Positions 41,701 through 53,682 of a stretch of 64,000 bases of DNA are shown in pieces; position 1 is the stretch's first letter; every line of letters starts with the position of its first letter. The notes below the pieces were generated by a model, which saw only the letters and a program-made list of their open reading frames with translations, did not search any database and was not told where the DNA came from. The position numbers and the translations under genes are program-made. Location: contig WHUX01000046.1 in NCBI GenBank assembly GCA_015179025.1, positions 248,001 through 312,000 of the forward strand, written 5' to 3'. The DNA is from Terfezia claveryi (Eukaryota; Ascomycota; Pezizomycetes; Pezizales; Pezizaceae).

Positions 41701-43170
41701 AAATACTTGGACACTCCCACCACCGAGGACGATTATATCTCCAACAGCATCGATCCTCCTAACCATACCTACAACCGCAACATCTCTACCAACGCTTTAA
41801 GAACTTTCCACTCACCAGAAACCTCTACTCAGAACAATATGGTTTCTCGCGGAGCTATCAATTTCAAGCATGTCGACTGCGACTTCAACAAATGTCGTGG
41901 AAGAGCCGAAGAACTTGGACACCATATCTTCTGTCCATACTTCGAGGGCATCCAGGATGAAGAAAGCGAATATGACATGATGAAGGAAGAAGAGTCCTCA
42001 GACGACGAGACTCTATCTACTATACCAGAAGAAGTTTTCAGCGGGTATGATCGTGTACCCAATATAAACAAGAACAAACCCTTAACAGTTCTTGGACTAA
42101 GATATAGGCCTCCATCTTCTGAAAGCACACAACAAAATACCCTCGCTCCTGAAGAAGCGAAGAAATTGCTATCGACCTGGCTCATAGCAATTGGCAACAA
42201 CACAAAAGGATGCACTGGTCCTTTTGCCGCGATTTTTACTGTCCAGTTCATGGCAGCTCCCACGCCATGAACAACCGCATGTTCACCGTCGAAACATGTG
42301 CAATCTGCAACCACCACGGACATGGCAGTTTGAACTGTGACCTGACAGCCTCAGTTCTTAAGAAGGAGAAGGAATTCCTTACGACTCGTATTGCGCATAT
42401 CTAGCCGCAAATGAGCCTCAAAAGGAACTAGCACCAGTACAACAAACGCCAGCTTATCCACCTCCACCAGCTCTCAGCCGCGAAGAAGCTATCCAGGAAA
42501 TCGGAGAATGGGCAAAAAGATGGATTGCCAACAAGCCGACACAACCCACTCTCCAACCCAGCATTCAGTTCAGTAACCCTACCGAACAGATGACAACCGA
42601 CAAATGGAACAGGAGATCATGAATACTCCTGTTGCCCCACAACAACCATGGAATGCACCTCAACAACCAGCTGCAACCGCTAGCAGCAGTAACGCAATTC
42701 CAATCAACACCGCCGCCGTCACCACTCGTTCTAAAAAGCGAGTAGCCATTGACGAAGATCTACCCTCTTTCATTCAAGACACCAAGACCTCCAGACAGCG
42801 TTGTGATTTCTGTAAGTTCTCAGGACATAATGCTTCTACATGCAAGGAGAAGAAACCCACCATCAATGACTTCAACACAAGGATCGAACCGACCCTCAAC
42901 AAGCTCATTGAAGAGAAACACATCAGCGACGGATGGAAGACGACAAGGACTACTTCATCACACACTGGCTTGACCAAGGAACAGGTATGAAAGCCGCATA
43001 TCAATCATGCATGAGAGTATGTCCTATCTGGAAGAACTATTATGATACCTTTGTGAACGTAAGGATCATAGAAGAAAAGACGGATTTTTGTATGTCAAGA
43101 ACCGACAAGGACAATGGAGACTAGTCTTGCCCTCTACCTTTAACATCGAAGGTAAGAACTATCTCGAATT
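41700..43170 (+). pseudogene. A2 extra Cys/His-rich segment between RNase H and integrase
   Basis: Roughly 450-490 codons separate RNase H from the integrase zinc finger, where most Ty3 elements have only a short tether. In order: CDFNKCRGRAEELGHHIFC (an HHC/CC cluster), an acidic stretch (EEESSDDETLS), CRDFYCPVHGSSHAM, CAICNHHGHGSLNC, a proline-rich linker, a KKR patch, and CDFCKFSGHNASTC (42802-42843), a perfect CX2CX4HX4C knuckle. The segment is present in all three A copies. It may be a captured nucleic-acid-binding module or an internally duplicated gag knuckle. The frame breaks by single bases near 42150, 42400 and 42590. Confidence 0.7.
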
Positions 43171-44690
43171 GGTTATTAAAGATGCACATGAAGCAACCGC
43201 TCATGGTGGCATTGAAAAAACGATGAAATATCTTACTGACCGATATGATTGCCAGTCCTTTGCAGAACCAACTAAGGACTATATCAGAAGTTGTGATACT
43301 TGTCAACGGACAAAGTATTCCAACAAGGCGCCACTTGGACTCGTAACCCCATTACATGTACCAAGCAGGCCATGGACTGACATATCGATGGATTTTCTTA
43401 AGTAGCACCTGTGTTTACTAAGTGTTCAATTTTGTACCCGAATATTCCTGTTGAAGAAGATCATGTAGTTTGTATTTCACGACTTTGGACGATTGTCGAT
43501 AGACAATCAGGATTCAAGTTTCTTATTCCTGTCTCAGATAATTTCACAGCAGAACAATGTACTGCTACCTTTGATACTCATGTAGTCCCAACTATGGGAT
43601 ACCCTTTCTGTATTGTTTTTGACCGCGACACTCTTTTTATGTCAACGCACTTTCAAGATTGGGCTAGGAATAAAGGAATCAAGTTGGAACCGTCCACCGC
43701 ATATCATCCACGTGCAGACGGACAATCGGAAATTGTGAACAAAGAAATTCTACAAGTAGCAAGAGCCTGTAAAATCGAAGGATTTGATTGGCTACAGAAA
43801 CTACCAGAGATACAGTTGAAACTTAACTCTAGGTATAATGCCGCTAGACAGAATAGTCCCTTTTCCACACTATTTGGATTTAATGCACATCTTGGCGTAT
43901 CGATACTTCCATACCCCATTAATGCATATGTACCGCAAATGAACGTCATGAGGTAACGTCTAAAAACCTATATGACGCCAAGAAGACTCAAGCATCTCAA
44001 GCGAACAAACGACTACCCAATACAGCCAAATTTTCAGTCGGACAACAAGTTATGCTTTCCTCAGAAAATATCAACCTATCGAATGTCTCACCCAAGCTCA
44101 AACCAAAATGGCTAGGCCCATTTCCCATTATTTCTAGTAATCGGAAACGTAATAACTATAGCCTAGACCTATCCAGTCAACCTGACCTCCACCTCATATA
44201 TAATACTTTTCATATTAGCAAACTCAAACCATACTACAAAAACGATCCCACCCAGTTCCCTCACAGACAATCTCAGGAACCAGGACCAATTCAAGAAGAT
44301 CGTTATGAAGTTGAAAAGGTATTAGAATTCAGAACAGCTCCTCGAACTGGAGAAAGACAATATAAGGTCAGATGGCTAGGATACACTCCTAAATATGATT
44401 CCTGGGTAAACGCCAAGGATATCACCACCGAAATTCTTCAAGACTTCTGGACGACCGGAAGCATGGAAGATACATTCAAGAGACGTCGAAGGACTAAAGG
44501 AAAACAAGGACCACGAACCAGAGATGAGACCCGAGCTCTCATCCAACAAGAACGAGATAGAATCATGAGTCAAGGAAACACTAAGGATATTCACGTTAAT
44601 GCTAATGTATTAACAATGCATCAAATCTTAGGACGTATGGAAACCAATATGGCAGAGCGAAGAAGTAAGGATAGGAAATCCTTCTATGTG
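43088..44690 (+). pseudogene. A2 integrase and chromodomain
   Basis: The zinc finger HEATAHGGIEKT...CDTCQRTK is followed by WTDISMDFLK, a frame break at 43405, then the catalytic core (TIVDRQSGFKFLIPVSD, TAYHPRADGQSEIVNKEI), a break at 43956, and the C-terminal part. The chromodomain reads DRYEVEKVLEFRTAPRTGER then QYKVRWLGYTPKYDSWV. A basic tail follows (FKRRRRTKGKQGPRT). The polypurine-like gtggggaag precedes the 3' LTR. Confidence 0.88.
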
Positions 44691-44697
44691 GGGAAGT

Positions 44698-45375
44698 GTA
44701 ATGGAGAACGTTATCTCATTGCTTATATAATTGATTATATACTTTTGTATTTCCTATATTACTACTATGTTATGTAACTAAGCCTCTCGGTTGAAGGACT
44801 AGCCTTCTACCACCTCCTATTGCTTTATAAGCGTCCATAGCACGCGGAATCTGCCATGGGAAGTTCCATGGCACTTGCCATATGAAGACACCCTCATTAT
44901 GGCCGCGTGACCTCTGTTTAAGGCGTGTGACTCATTACTATGGCCACATGACCATCGTTTATGGCGTGTGACTCATTACTATGGCCACATGACCCCTTTT
45001 GTACAGCGCACCACCTTCTGGTGTGCCACCCTTTATTGTATTTATTTCCTTAGTCATCAGATCTCAGAGGAGTATAAATAGGCCGCTGGATTCCCTCTGG
45101 AATCCACAAGAAAGCAAGAAGCAACCAAGCAAGCCTTCAGAGCAAGCAAGCCTATATTCCGATCAGATCAAGATCATATAGCTTAGATAGCACAAATCAT
45201 ATAAGATAGATTACACCAGTTAATTACTGTTCCCTTCGGGAACGTCCCACATAGTAATCTCCCTACCCTTCTGAGGTCTTACCTCAGCAGAACCGAAATA
45301 CACAAACGTCCGTGCCTACGGATATAGATTGTATAAACGGTACCGAATGAATACTGTCTAGTACCATTCATTACA
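44698..45375 (+). repeat. A2 3' LTR
   Basis: 678 bp, TGTAATGG...TTACA. Same promoter motifs as the 5' LTR, with a handful of differences including ctaccacctcctattg, shared with the A3 3' LTR and both A1 LTRs. Confidence 0.92.
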
Positions 45376-45840
45376 ACATAAGCGACATCCGTTATCCATG
45401 TCTCGAGATCGAGCCTGCAGATGACCTCTCCGGACAGAACAACCTAGTGGTTGTCGAGGTGAAGAGGAATGGAGGTGGAGGAATACTAGACTCGCGGAGA
45501 AGTATGGGTCTCACTATAAGGTCAAGTGGCTAGGGGATGAGGAAACGACCTGGCAGCCCGCTGAAGATCTGGAGAACGCCGGACTTGGTCGCCTGTTCCA
45601 CCAACTTATCCACGGAAGCCTCGGCCCACTGAATAATGCCGCTTGTCTTACTGCAGAGTCTGGATTGTGCCCTTTGTGTGTTTTTTGATATCGGAGTTAT
45701 GGCTGGTTGTTGTTGTTTTACCTACTTCCGGCGTTAGGGTTGGGTTATTGGTTATTGGTTTCACTCGCCTGTTTTGTTTGTTTTCCGCTTGCCTTTCGCC
45801 TTGCTTTCGTCGCTGGGGCTCCGAGCCTAAAGGGGGATAG
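45376..45840 (+). pseudogene. B2 integrase tail, chromodomain and 3' UTR
   Basis: The host frame of B2 resumes after A2: KRHP, then about 45480-45640 with YKVKWLGDEETTWQPAEDLE in stitched frames, which is the chromodomain. Frame breaks are present. The polypurine tract aaaggggga lies at about 45829-45837, immediately before the LTR. Confidence 0.8.
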
Positions 45841-46333
45841 TGTCACAACCGTCCTTCCCAGCCTAGTTGACCTCGTTGTTGTTATTCTGTTCTTCTGGCA
45901 TCACCTGCGATAGGTGATAGCGTTGTTATCTCGGCTCCCGAGATAAGGGGTCTCGGGAACCTTATTCCTTCCGGTGGCCTTGGCCAGGAAGGAAGCCTGT
46001 ATATATAGCTTGCTCTCTCCGCCCTCTTGTTGGATCCCATCCAACGTCTTGTATATCCAATACAGGACCTTGCCTCTCCCAGCGCTTGTGCACCTCCCTT
46101 GTGCACCCCCCCCCTTGTCTCGTGAACTACTCTGCAGCACAGCTGCCTCCCTCCGATACACGTGGCTACCGCTTCTGCATGTCTCGTGCTCTTGCCCTTG
46201 TCCCCGTCCAGCTTCCCCTAGTCACACACGTAGCGTTCCTACGTGTGTCTTACTCTAGCCTTTCCCGATCACACCGTAGCGTCCTACGTATGCGATTGTT
46301 CATTCCGGGTACCTTGGTGTTGTAGATGTTACA
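45841..46333 (+). repeat. B2 3' LTR, eroded end
   Basis: TGTCACAACC...GTTACA, 493 bp. Compared with the 5' LTR it lacks about 40 bp in small deletions, mostly in the last 80 bp. It is directly followed by TGGAT. Confidence 0.85.
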
Positions 46334-46338
46334 TGGAT

Positions 46339-47818
46339 GGTGGGGCAATATCCTTCTTGGAAGCTTCATATGACTCCGCTTGATGTACGAGCTGATCATA
46401 TGACCATTCTTTTTTGATAAGGGAATTAATGTAGCTGACATATATGGCGGCAGGTGATTAAGAAACTTTCTTCTTTTACTTCCTGTGATATTGATTGTTT
46501 GCCATCCTTGTCAATCAATTTGATTTGTATTTCAGTAAGCCAGTTGGCAAACTGTTTGATTCCCATGTGACGTCCGTCCTTGTATGGTGTGGCTGTCTCC
46601 TATCGTTTCCACAGAATGTCCTTACTAGTAGAGGGTATCAGAAAATCCCTTAGCGCTAGTATGAAACCAAAGAATGTCGCATTCTTTCCTTTTTCTCTTA
46701 GGAATTGATTATAAGTAGTGAGCGCGCTTCCTTCATTCTGAATCCACAATTTCCAAAGCTGAAGCGCCTTCCAAATCTATTCTTTTGAGAACAAACCAAC
46801 ATTGCATTGCTGTGGCCCAAGAGTCAAAATATTGTGAGTCTTGCCATTTTTTGTCTTCTCCTCTTAATTTTTCTGGCATATCAATCTTTATTCCTTTTAA
46901 AGCATTCGTTGCTTCATGGTTACTCGTTGTAACCATTCCTGTTGTAGATTCCCATTGCTGGTGTTCAACTGATTTTCCTCGTTTGGGTTTTCTTTTAAGA
47001 GTTTGACTTGCAACTGACGATGCCTTATCAGAGTCCGAGCTATCATCTCTGCTATCATCGGGGTCTCGTCCTCCTCCTTGTGTTTTCTGCTGCTGTTGGT
47101 CTAGTCCTGTATCTAGATCATCATCGTCTTCTGGTAATTCTATATCTTCTGGTGGTTGGTCTTTGTCGTCTGGTTCTTTGGCTGACCCAGTCCTCCTTTC
47201 TGGTGTCTCAGGTGCTCGACCTTTGCCTTTCGATTGATCTTTTGGTGTTCTCAGGAACGCTCCTGAAGTTCTTTGCTAGGATTGAAAAAATCCTCCGCGG
47301 TATGTGCTGATTCTTCTAGATGAGTGCTGCTCATCATAAATGCATTATTTCTTCCCAGTTATTTATTACCCAATTCGGTTTCCTTAAAGTGGAACAACAG
47401 GTTTCTTAATTCTTTACTTAAAAATACGTTCATTTCTAAGTCCTTTTCTTTGAATGGGTAAGGTGTTAGCCATAAATAGTGTTTTACTACGGCTTCCATT
47501 AAGAGTCGAGTATCATCAGGATGATACTGTTGGGCATGTCCCATTGAGCGAGTGTATTTCAAAATCTCCTCAATTGTTGAAAATGTCTATCCCAAAATTC
47601 TTCTGGTGCGAGAGGTAGAGCCATACTAAAATATAGTTTGGTTCCAGCTCCACCTGGTTCTCCTATTTCTATATCCATGGGCAGATTTATTTCCCCTTCT
47701 GTGTTAGGAACTAAAATCTGGTCTTTCTGGGAGTTTCTTCTACTAATTTCTTAATATCTTCGAGTAACATAGTTAACCGTCTCGACCTCTTAGTCTTCTT
47801 ACTAAGTTCAGACGCCAT
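46339..47818 (-). pseudogene. gag: A1 Gag, 5' part
   Basis: The minus strand starts at ATG 47818 and matches A2/A3 Gag (LKYTRSMGHAQQYHPDDTRL, FKEKDLEMNVFLSKELR, IKIDMPEKLRGEDKKWQD, FDSWATAMQCWFVLKRIDLE). It is broken by several stops and shifts. B2 separates it from the zinc-knuckle end at 31269. Confidence 0.8.
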
Positions 47819-47819
47819 T

Positions 47820-48421
47820 ATGTCTGATTTCGTCATCTGTCCGCAACCAAATGCAGCTGGTTATGCGATACGATCGTCGAGTTACTTTTCTTCTTTGGCA
47901 CCTTTCTGTGCTGATGGTGTGGTGGCTGATGATCCTTATGATCTCCATTCGACTGACGGTTCTGTTGGCTCAGTGGCTCACGAGGCTGGTGAGGCTGGAT
48001 GTCAGGATCCTGATGTTTCTTATGGTCCTGGTTTTTCTTCGTCTACTGGTCTAGAATCTAGTTCTAGTTCTTCCGGCAAGAGTGTCACGTTTTCTGATTG
48101 GTGTGTTGAGGTAGACGTTGGGGGCGCAGAGGTATTGGTAGAGATGTCTGGGCCTAAGGAAGGTTCTGATGGAGGTAATTCTTTTCTGGAGGAAATGGCT
48201 GCAGTGGAGGCAGCGAGATTTGAGCCTTGGGATTGTGATGCTTGGTTGTTTAGACCAATTATTCCTGGGACCTGGGGGGCCGGTTTTTCAATGGTGTACT
48301 GGATTTACAGGTACAGATGTAATGGCGGTTGCTAGGAGTGCAAGATGAGTTTTGATCTTATTGGGAAAAGTGTTGTGAACGAGAGTGGGATTGTTTAATG
48401 TGGGATACCACTGCCCGTTAG
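47820..48421 (+). pseudogene. Antisense ORF of A1, truncated
   Basis: ATG at 47820 is one base from the A1 gag ATG. It encodes MSDFVICPQPNAAGYAIRSS and is colinear with the A2 and A3 antisense proteins for 171 codons to RCNGGC. There a TAG replaces the Gln codon (CAG) of the other copies, and a short deletion follows. The homologous stop would be at 48421. The damage is confined to the Cys-rich C-terminus. Confidence 0.6.
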
Positions 48422-48645
48422 AGCTCTGCTTAGCTTGCTTCTAAGTCTTTTGTTGAAGTACTGCAGTTGAGAGTCTGATGTCTCGTTTGTTGGATTTTGT
48501 TGGTTAGCTAGTTGAATAACATATCGATTTTATATGTGCACTTGGGTTTCGAATTGTATACACTTGCATGAGTGTAATAAAGGTATCCAAGGTTGATCAG
48601 GCCTTGGATTTAAGAGTAAAGATTAGGTAAGTGAGTTAAAAAAAA

Positions 48646-49321
48646 TGTAATGAATGGTACTAGACAGTATTCATTCGGTACCATTATACAATCTATATCC
48701 GTAGGCACGGACGTTTGTGTATTTCGGTTCTGCTGAGGTAAGACCTCAGAAGGGTAGGGAGATTACTATGTGGGACGTTCCCAAAGGGAACAGTAATTAA
48801 CTGGTGTAATCTATCTTATATATTTATGCTATCTAAGCTATATGATCTTGATCTGATCGGAATATAGGCTTGCTTGCTCTGAGGCTTGCTTAGTTGCTTC
48901 TTGTCTTTCTGTGGATTCCAGAGGGAATCCAGCGGCCTATTTATACTCCTCTGAGATCTAATGACTAAGGAAATAAATACAATAAAGGGTGGCACACCAG
49001 AAGGTGGTGTGCTGTACAAAAGGGGTCATGTGGCCATGGTAATGAGTCACACGCCTTAAACGATGGTCATGTGGCCATAGTAATGAGTCACATGCCTTAA
49101 ACAGAGGTTATGCGGCCATAATGAGGGTGTCTTCATATGGCAAGTGCCATGGAACTTCCCATGGCAGATTCCGCGTGCTATGGACGCTTATAAAGCAATA
49201 GGAGGTGGTAGAAGGCTAGTCCTTCAACCGAGAGGCTTAGTTACATAATATAGTAGTAATATAGGAAATACAAAAGTATATAATCAATTATATAAGCAAT
49301 GAAATAACGTTCTCCATTACA
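48646..49321 (-). repeat. A1 5' LTR
   Basis: 676 bp, TGTAATGAATGG...CCATTACA on the plus strand, flanked on the right by GCAGG. It resembles the A1 3' LTR more than the A2 or A3 5' LTRs at the diagnostic ccacctcctattg position. Confidence 0.9.
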
Positions 49322-52316
49322 GCAGGTGGCCAGCAACGAAACCCAGTTATCCTGCTGGTAATTGACAAAGGCCCGCAGATATTGCTCCATAATGGTGTTC
49401 ATCCTCTCCGATTGGCCGTTTGTCTGGGGGTAATATGCCGTTGACAGGCGTACTTTGATCCCCAGAAGTTCGCAAAAGGCTTGCCAGAATTCTGAGGTAA
49501 ACTGAGGGCTATGGTCGGATACGATCGACTCAGGAAGGCCATGGTATCGGAATACATTGTTGAGGTAGAGATTGGCTAACTCTGGGACAGAGCAGGTATC
49601 CCGGCAAGGTATAACATGCCTCATCTTCGTCAACCGATCTACTACTATCAAGATAGCATTGAACCTCGAATCTTCTGGCAACCCTGTTACGAAGTCCATA
49701 GTCAAGTGTAGCCACAGCCGATCTGGGATATCCAGGGGCTTCAAGGTGCCATATAAGGCGTGGTAGATGGGCTTAGCACACTTGCAAACATGGCAGTTCT
49801 GTACGTACTGCTCCACATCCTTCCGCTGGTTAATCCAAGTGTATTCCCTGGCCAGGAGCTCTAACGTCTTTGCCACTCCAGGGTGACCTGCCACCAGGGT
49901 ATCGTGGTATTCCTTGATCAGCCTCAAGCGTAACCCTCCAGCTTCTGGTACATAGAGTCGTTTGAGGTGATAGAGGAGGCCCTCCTGTACTGTACACTCG
50001 GCCAGGGAAATCTTGGGGTGGCGGCGCTGGCCGGAATCCACTGCGGCGATGATCTCTCAGACCAGGGGGGCTCCTTCGTAAGCTTGTCTCACCAGTTGTC
50101 GGAGGTTGGCTTCCCCGACAGCCTCAGCCTCAGCTTCTGCATCAGCCTCAGCTAGAACGTTGGCTGCCAGATTAAGGTTTTCGGGCTTTAATACCACCTG
50201 ATTTTGGTATTTTAGCCTTTTATCCTCCCCTTTAGGGAGGTCACCTGATCTCCTAGTCAAGGCGTCCGGTTTCCCACCAGCCTTGCCTGGCCGGTATTTG
50301 ATCTTGAAGATGAACCGAGATAAGAACTTCAACCACCTGGCCTGCTATCAGTTAAGCAGTTTGGTGGTGGTAAAATACTCAAGGTTCTTATGATCGGACA
50401 ACACCTTGATAATCCCCTTGGCTGACTCCAGATGAGACCTCCATTCCTCAAAAACTTGGACAATGGCCATTAATTCCTTATCATAGATCTCGTAATTACA
50501 CTCCGCTGGGGAGTGCTTTTTGGAGAAATAGGCCACCTGGTGGAGGACTCCATTGACATACTGGAACAGGATTTTGGCGGAGACATAGTCAGAGGCATCT
50601 GTTTCCAAGATACACTCGCTATCGGGATCAAAGTGAGCTAGTATGGGTGCTAAGCAGAAGGCTTCCTTGAGGTTCTAGAAGGCAGATTGGGCTTCTAGAC
50701 TCCAGTGGAATCGCCGGTCCTTTTTGGTCAGGGCTATGAGGGGGGCTATGATCTTGGAATATCCTAGAATGAATCATCGGTAAAAGTTGGCAAATCCCAG
50801 GAAGGCCTGGACATCCTTGAGATTTGCTGGGATTTCCCATTCCTGAACGGCGGTGACCTTGGCAGGATCCATTCTAATACCTTCCGTGGTGATGATCAAT
50901 CCTAGATACTTAACCTCCTGCATATGGAACTCGTATTTCCCAGGCTTGAGGTACAACCCAGCTTGCTCCAGCTTCTCCAATACCTGCCAGACATGAATCT
51001 TGTGCTCTACCAGAGTGTCTGAATAAATCAAGATATCATCGAGGTAAGCCGTGCAGAACACAGCCAGAAAGTCCTGTAAGGTGTTATTGATAAAGTGCTG
51101 GAAGGAGGCAGGAGCGTTGGTTAGGCCAAAGGGCATGACGTTGTACTCGAAGTGGCCATAACGTGTCCGGAAGGCCGTTTTCCACTCCTCCCCTTCGGTG
51201 ATCCATACCAGGTTGTACGCCCCTCGCAAGTCCAATTTGATAAACCATTTCGCCTTGGAAAGCCTAGCTAATGTCTCCTGAATCAGAGGTAGAGGGTATC
51301 TGTTTTTAACCGTTATTTCGTTCAGGCCACGATAATCAACACACAACCGAAGGAAGCCATCCGACTTCTTCACGAAAAGTACTGGAGCACCTGCTAGTGA
51401 GGAGTTGTGGCGAATGAAGCTCTTGTTGAGGTTTTGATCCAAGTATTTCTTCAATGCTTCTAACTCCAACCGGGACATTCCGTAGAGGGGCCCATAGGGG
51501 GGGGTCTTACCCTCTATCAGTGGAATAGTATGGTCATATGGCCGGTGGGGTGCGAGCTTTTCTGCGGCCTTCTCCGAGAATAGGTCGATGAATTTGTGGT
51601 ATTCGTCCAGTACCATGGACTTCTACTCCTCCTTCGACCATGTCCTATTAATCTCCAGGTTCACCTCGTATATGGACAGGGCATGAGCCTTCAGCTTGTG
51701 CCTTCTAGTAAGGTAAGTGAAAGCCCCTGCCCCGATAAAGCTAATATTCAGAGGTTTTTGGGGGCCAGGGGGCATCGGGGGCACAGGGGGAATCGGGGGT
51801 GGCAAGGCACACAGCCCAGTAATGGTGGCCTTCGGATTCCTGCAGTGTTTTTTGCAATACTGGCTGTTGAACTGCAGGGTATCGGAGCCGAAGCTGACTG
51901 ATGCATCATGCATTCTAAGCCAGGGGATTCCGAGGACAATCGGATACTTGAGCTTTGTCACAAATATCGGGAGGGCTTCAGAGTGATCCTCGACCTGGGC
52001 AGGCATGCACGCAATATCGGTGATATCCCTGGAGGAAATAGGTCGACCGTCGATAACATCCAGGACACGAGGGGTTTTAAGCTTGGATGTGGGTATAGAG
52101 AATTTACTGACAAAGGCTTGGTCAACGAATGCAATTCCGGAAGCTCCGCAATCTATGAGGGCTGACGTGGTGATTGTTCTATCATTGATTTTGAGAGAGA
52201 TAGATACAACAAAATGCTCGCCAAACAAGCGAGACTTGTCAAAAACAGAAGCGGAAGACACAGAAAATGCAGATAGAGATAAGTGGCCTGGGGCAGGTTC
52301 CTTGCTAGTATCAGTA
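49322..52316 (-). pseudogene. pol: B1 Pol (protease, RT, RNase H, integrase start)
   Basis: The minus strand carries protease SALIDCGASGIAFVDQAF, RT with [20 protein letters not shown] and [11 protein letters not shown] (about 51030, intact box), RNase H with [15 protein letters not shown] and [12 protein letters not shown], and integrase with HDTLVAGHPGVAKTLE, CHVCKCAKPI and TAYYPQTNGQSERMN. Several stops break it (near 50340, 50620 and 51620). It is closely related to B2 pol, but RT is undamaged at YxDD. A1 interrupts the integrase at SLLATC. Confidence 0.88.
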
Positions 52317-52317
52317 A

Positions 52318-52771
52318 CTAGGCAAGGGACAGGGCTTTTCCCAACTCATCCACCTCCACAATCCTGGCTGGGGTGTCTGAGATGGCATGGGCGGCTAGGG
52401 AGCGGTTTTTTTGAAGGGAACAGGCCGCAATGAAGTGGTCGGCCTTCCCACAGGCTATGCATAGCCCATTATTCCGGCGGCGTTCCCTCTCTTCTTGGGT
52501 CAGGCGAGGCCTGCCTGCAGATAGATCTATAGGCCCTGGTCCACTAGCTACGAGGGAAGGGTAGGCTGGGTTGTTGGTAACAGGGGTCTGTGGCTGAGTG
52601 CGAGCAAGTGAGAAAGTCGAGCAGGAGGCTGCGGTGAGGGAGGCCTTCAGGCTATTTCTAAACCTGGCCATCTTTTGCTCCAATCGGCTAGCCTGATCAA
52701 TGAACTCTTCGAGGGTATGGACATCTGGGAAATTGATAAGTGCCTGCCTTAGCTCCATGCTTAGGCCTTCC
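52318..52771 (-). pseudogene. gag: B1 Gag, C-terminal part with zinc knuckle
   Basis: MELRQALINFPDVHTLEEFI leads to the knuckle CIACGKADHFIAAC, then VDELGKALSLA and stop. The frameshift heptamer GGGAAAA is conserved here. It continues, after A3, in 61733-62430. The linker differs from B2. Confidence 0.85.
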
Positions 52772-53454
52772 TGTAATGGAGAACGTTATCTTATTGCTTA
52801 TATAATTGATTATATACTTTTGTATTTCCTATATTACTACTATGTTATGTAACTAAGCCTCTCGGTTGAAGGACTAGCCTTCTTGCCACCTCTTATTGCT
52901 TTATAAGCGTCCATAGCACGCGGAATCTGCCATGGGAAGTTCCATGGCACTTGCCATATGAAGACACCCTCATTATGGCCGCGTGACCTCTTTTAAGGCG
53001 TGTGACTCATTACTATGGCCACATGACCGTCGTTTATGGCGTGTGACTCATTACTATGGCCACATGACCCCTTTTGTACAGCGCACCACCTTCTGGTGTG
53101 CCACCCTTTATTGTATTTATTTCCTTAGTCATCAGATCTCAGAGGAGTATAAATAGGCTGCTGGATTCCCTCTGGAATCCACAAGAAAGAAAGCAAGAAG
53201 CAACCAAGCAAGCCTTCAGAGCAAGCAAGCCTATATTCCGATCAGATCAAGATCATATAGCTTAGATAGCACAAATCATATAAGATAGATTACACCAGTT
53301 AATTACTGTTCCCTTCGGGAACGTCCCACATAGTAATCTCCCTACCCTTCTGAGGTCTTACCTCAGCAGAACCGAAATACACAAACGTCCGTGTCTACGG
53401 ATATAGATTGTATTAACGGTACCGAATGAATACTGTCTAGTACCATTCATTACA
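52772..53454 (+). repeat. A3 5' LTR
   Basis: 683 bp. It shares cttgccacctcttattg with the A2 5' LTR and gtgtctacgg with its own 3' LTR. It has a small aagaaagaaagc expansion. Confidence 0.92.
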
Positions 53455-53682
53455 TTTTTTTTAACTTACTTACCTAATCTTTACTCTTAAATCCAAGGCC
53501 TGATCAACCTTCGGATACCTTTATTACACTCACGCAAGTGTATACAATTCGACACCCAAGTGCACATATAAAATCGATATCGTTATTCAACTAGCTAGCC
53601 AACAAAAAATCCAACAAACGAGACATCAGACTCTCAACTGCAGTACATCAACAAAAGACTTAGAAGCAAGCTAAGCAGAGCT

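Larger units (their letters stand above)
36420..45375 (+). mobile_element. A2: full-length Ty3/Gypsy chromovirus inside B2
   Basis: 8956 bp. LTRs are 36420-37098 and 44698-45375, nearly identical, so the insertion is recent. Flanks are ACATT (36415-36419) and ACATA (45376-45380); the shared ACAT fits a 5-bp duplication with one altered or lost base. The host B2 integrase resumes in sense after the element (KRHP, then the chromodomain). The internal region encodes an antisense ORF, gag, and a pol with an unusual Cys/His insert. Frame breaks are almost all single-base deletions relative to A3 or A1. Confidence 0.92.
31275..46333 (+). mobile_element. B2: Ty3/Gypsy chromovirus inside A1, interrupted by A2
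   Basis: LTRs are 31275-31809 and 45841-46333, flanked by identical TGGAT (31270-31274 and 46334-46338). With A2 removed it is about 6.1 kb. It has an intact gag, a -1 frameshift signal, and pol with protease, RT, RNase H, integrase and chromodomain. The 3' LTR is eroded near its end (about 40 bp shorter), but the GTTACA terminus is present. Confidence 0.9.
25299..49321 (-). mobile_element. A1: Ty3/Gypsy chromovirus, interrupted by B2
   Basis: LTRs are 25299-25977 (3') and 48646-49321 (5'), both minus, flanked by identical GCAGG (25294-25298 and 49322-49326). Removing B2 plus one TSD copy leaves about 8959 bp, against 8956 bp for A2 and A3. The internal order on the minus strand is antisense ORF, gag with CCHC, protease, RT, RNase H, Cys/His insert, integrase, chromodomain. 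It is older than A2 and A3: it has more substitutions and several CpA to TpA stops. Confidence 0.9.
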
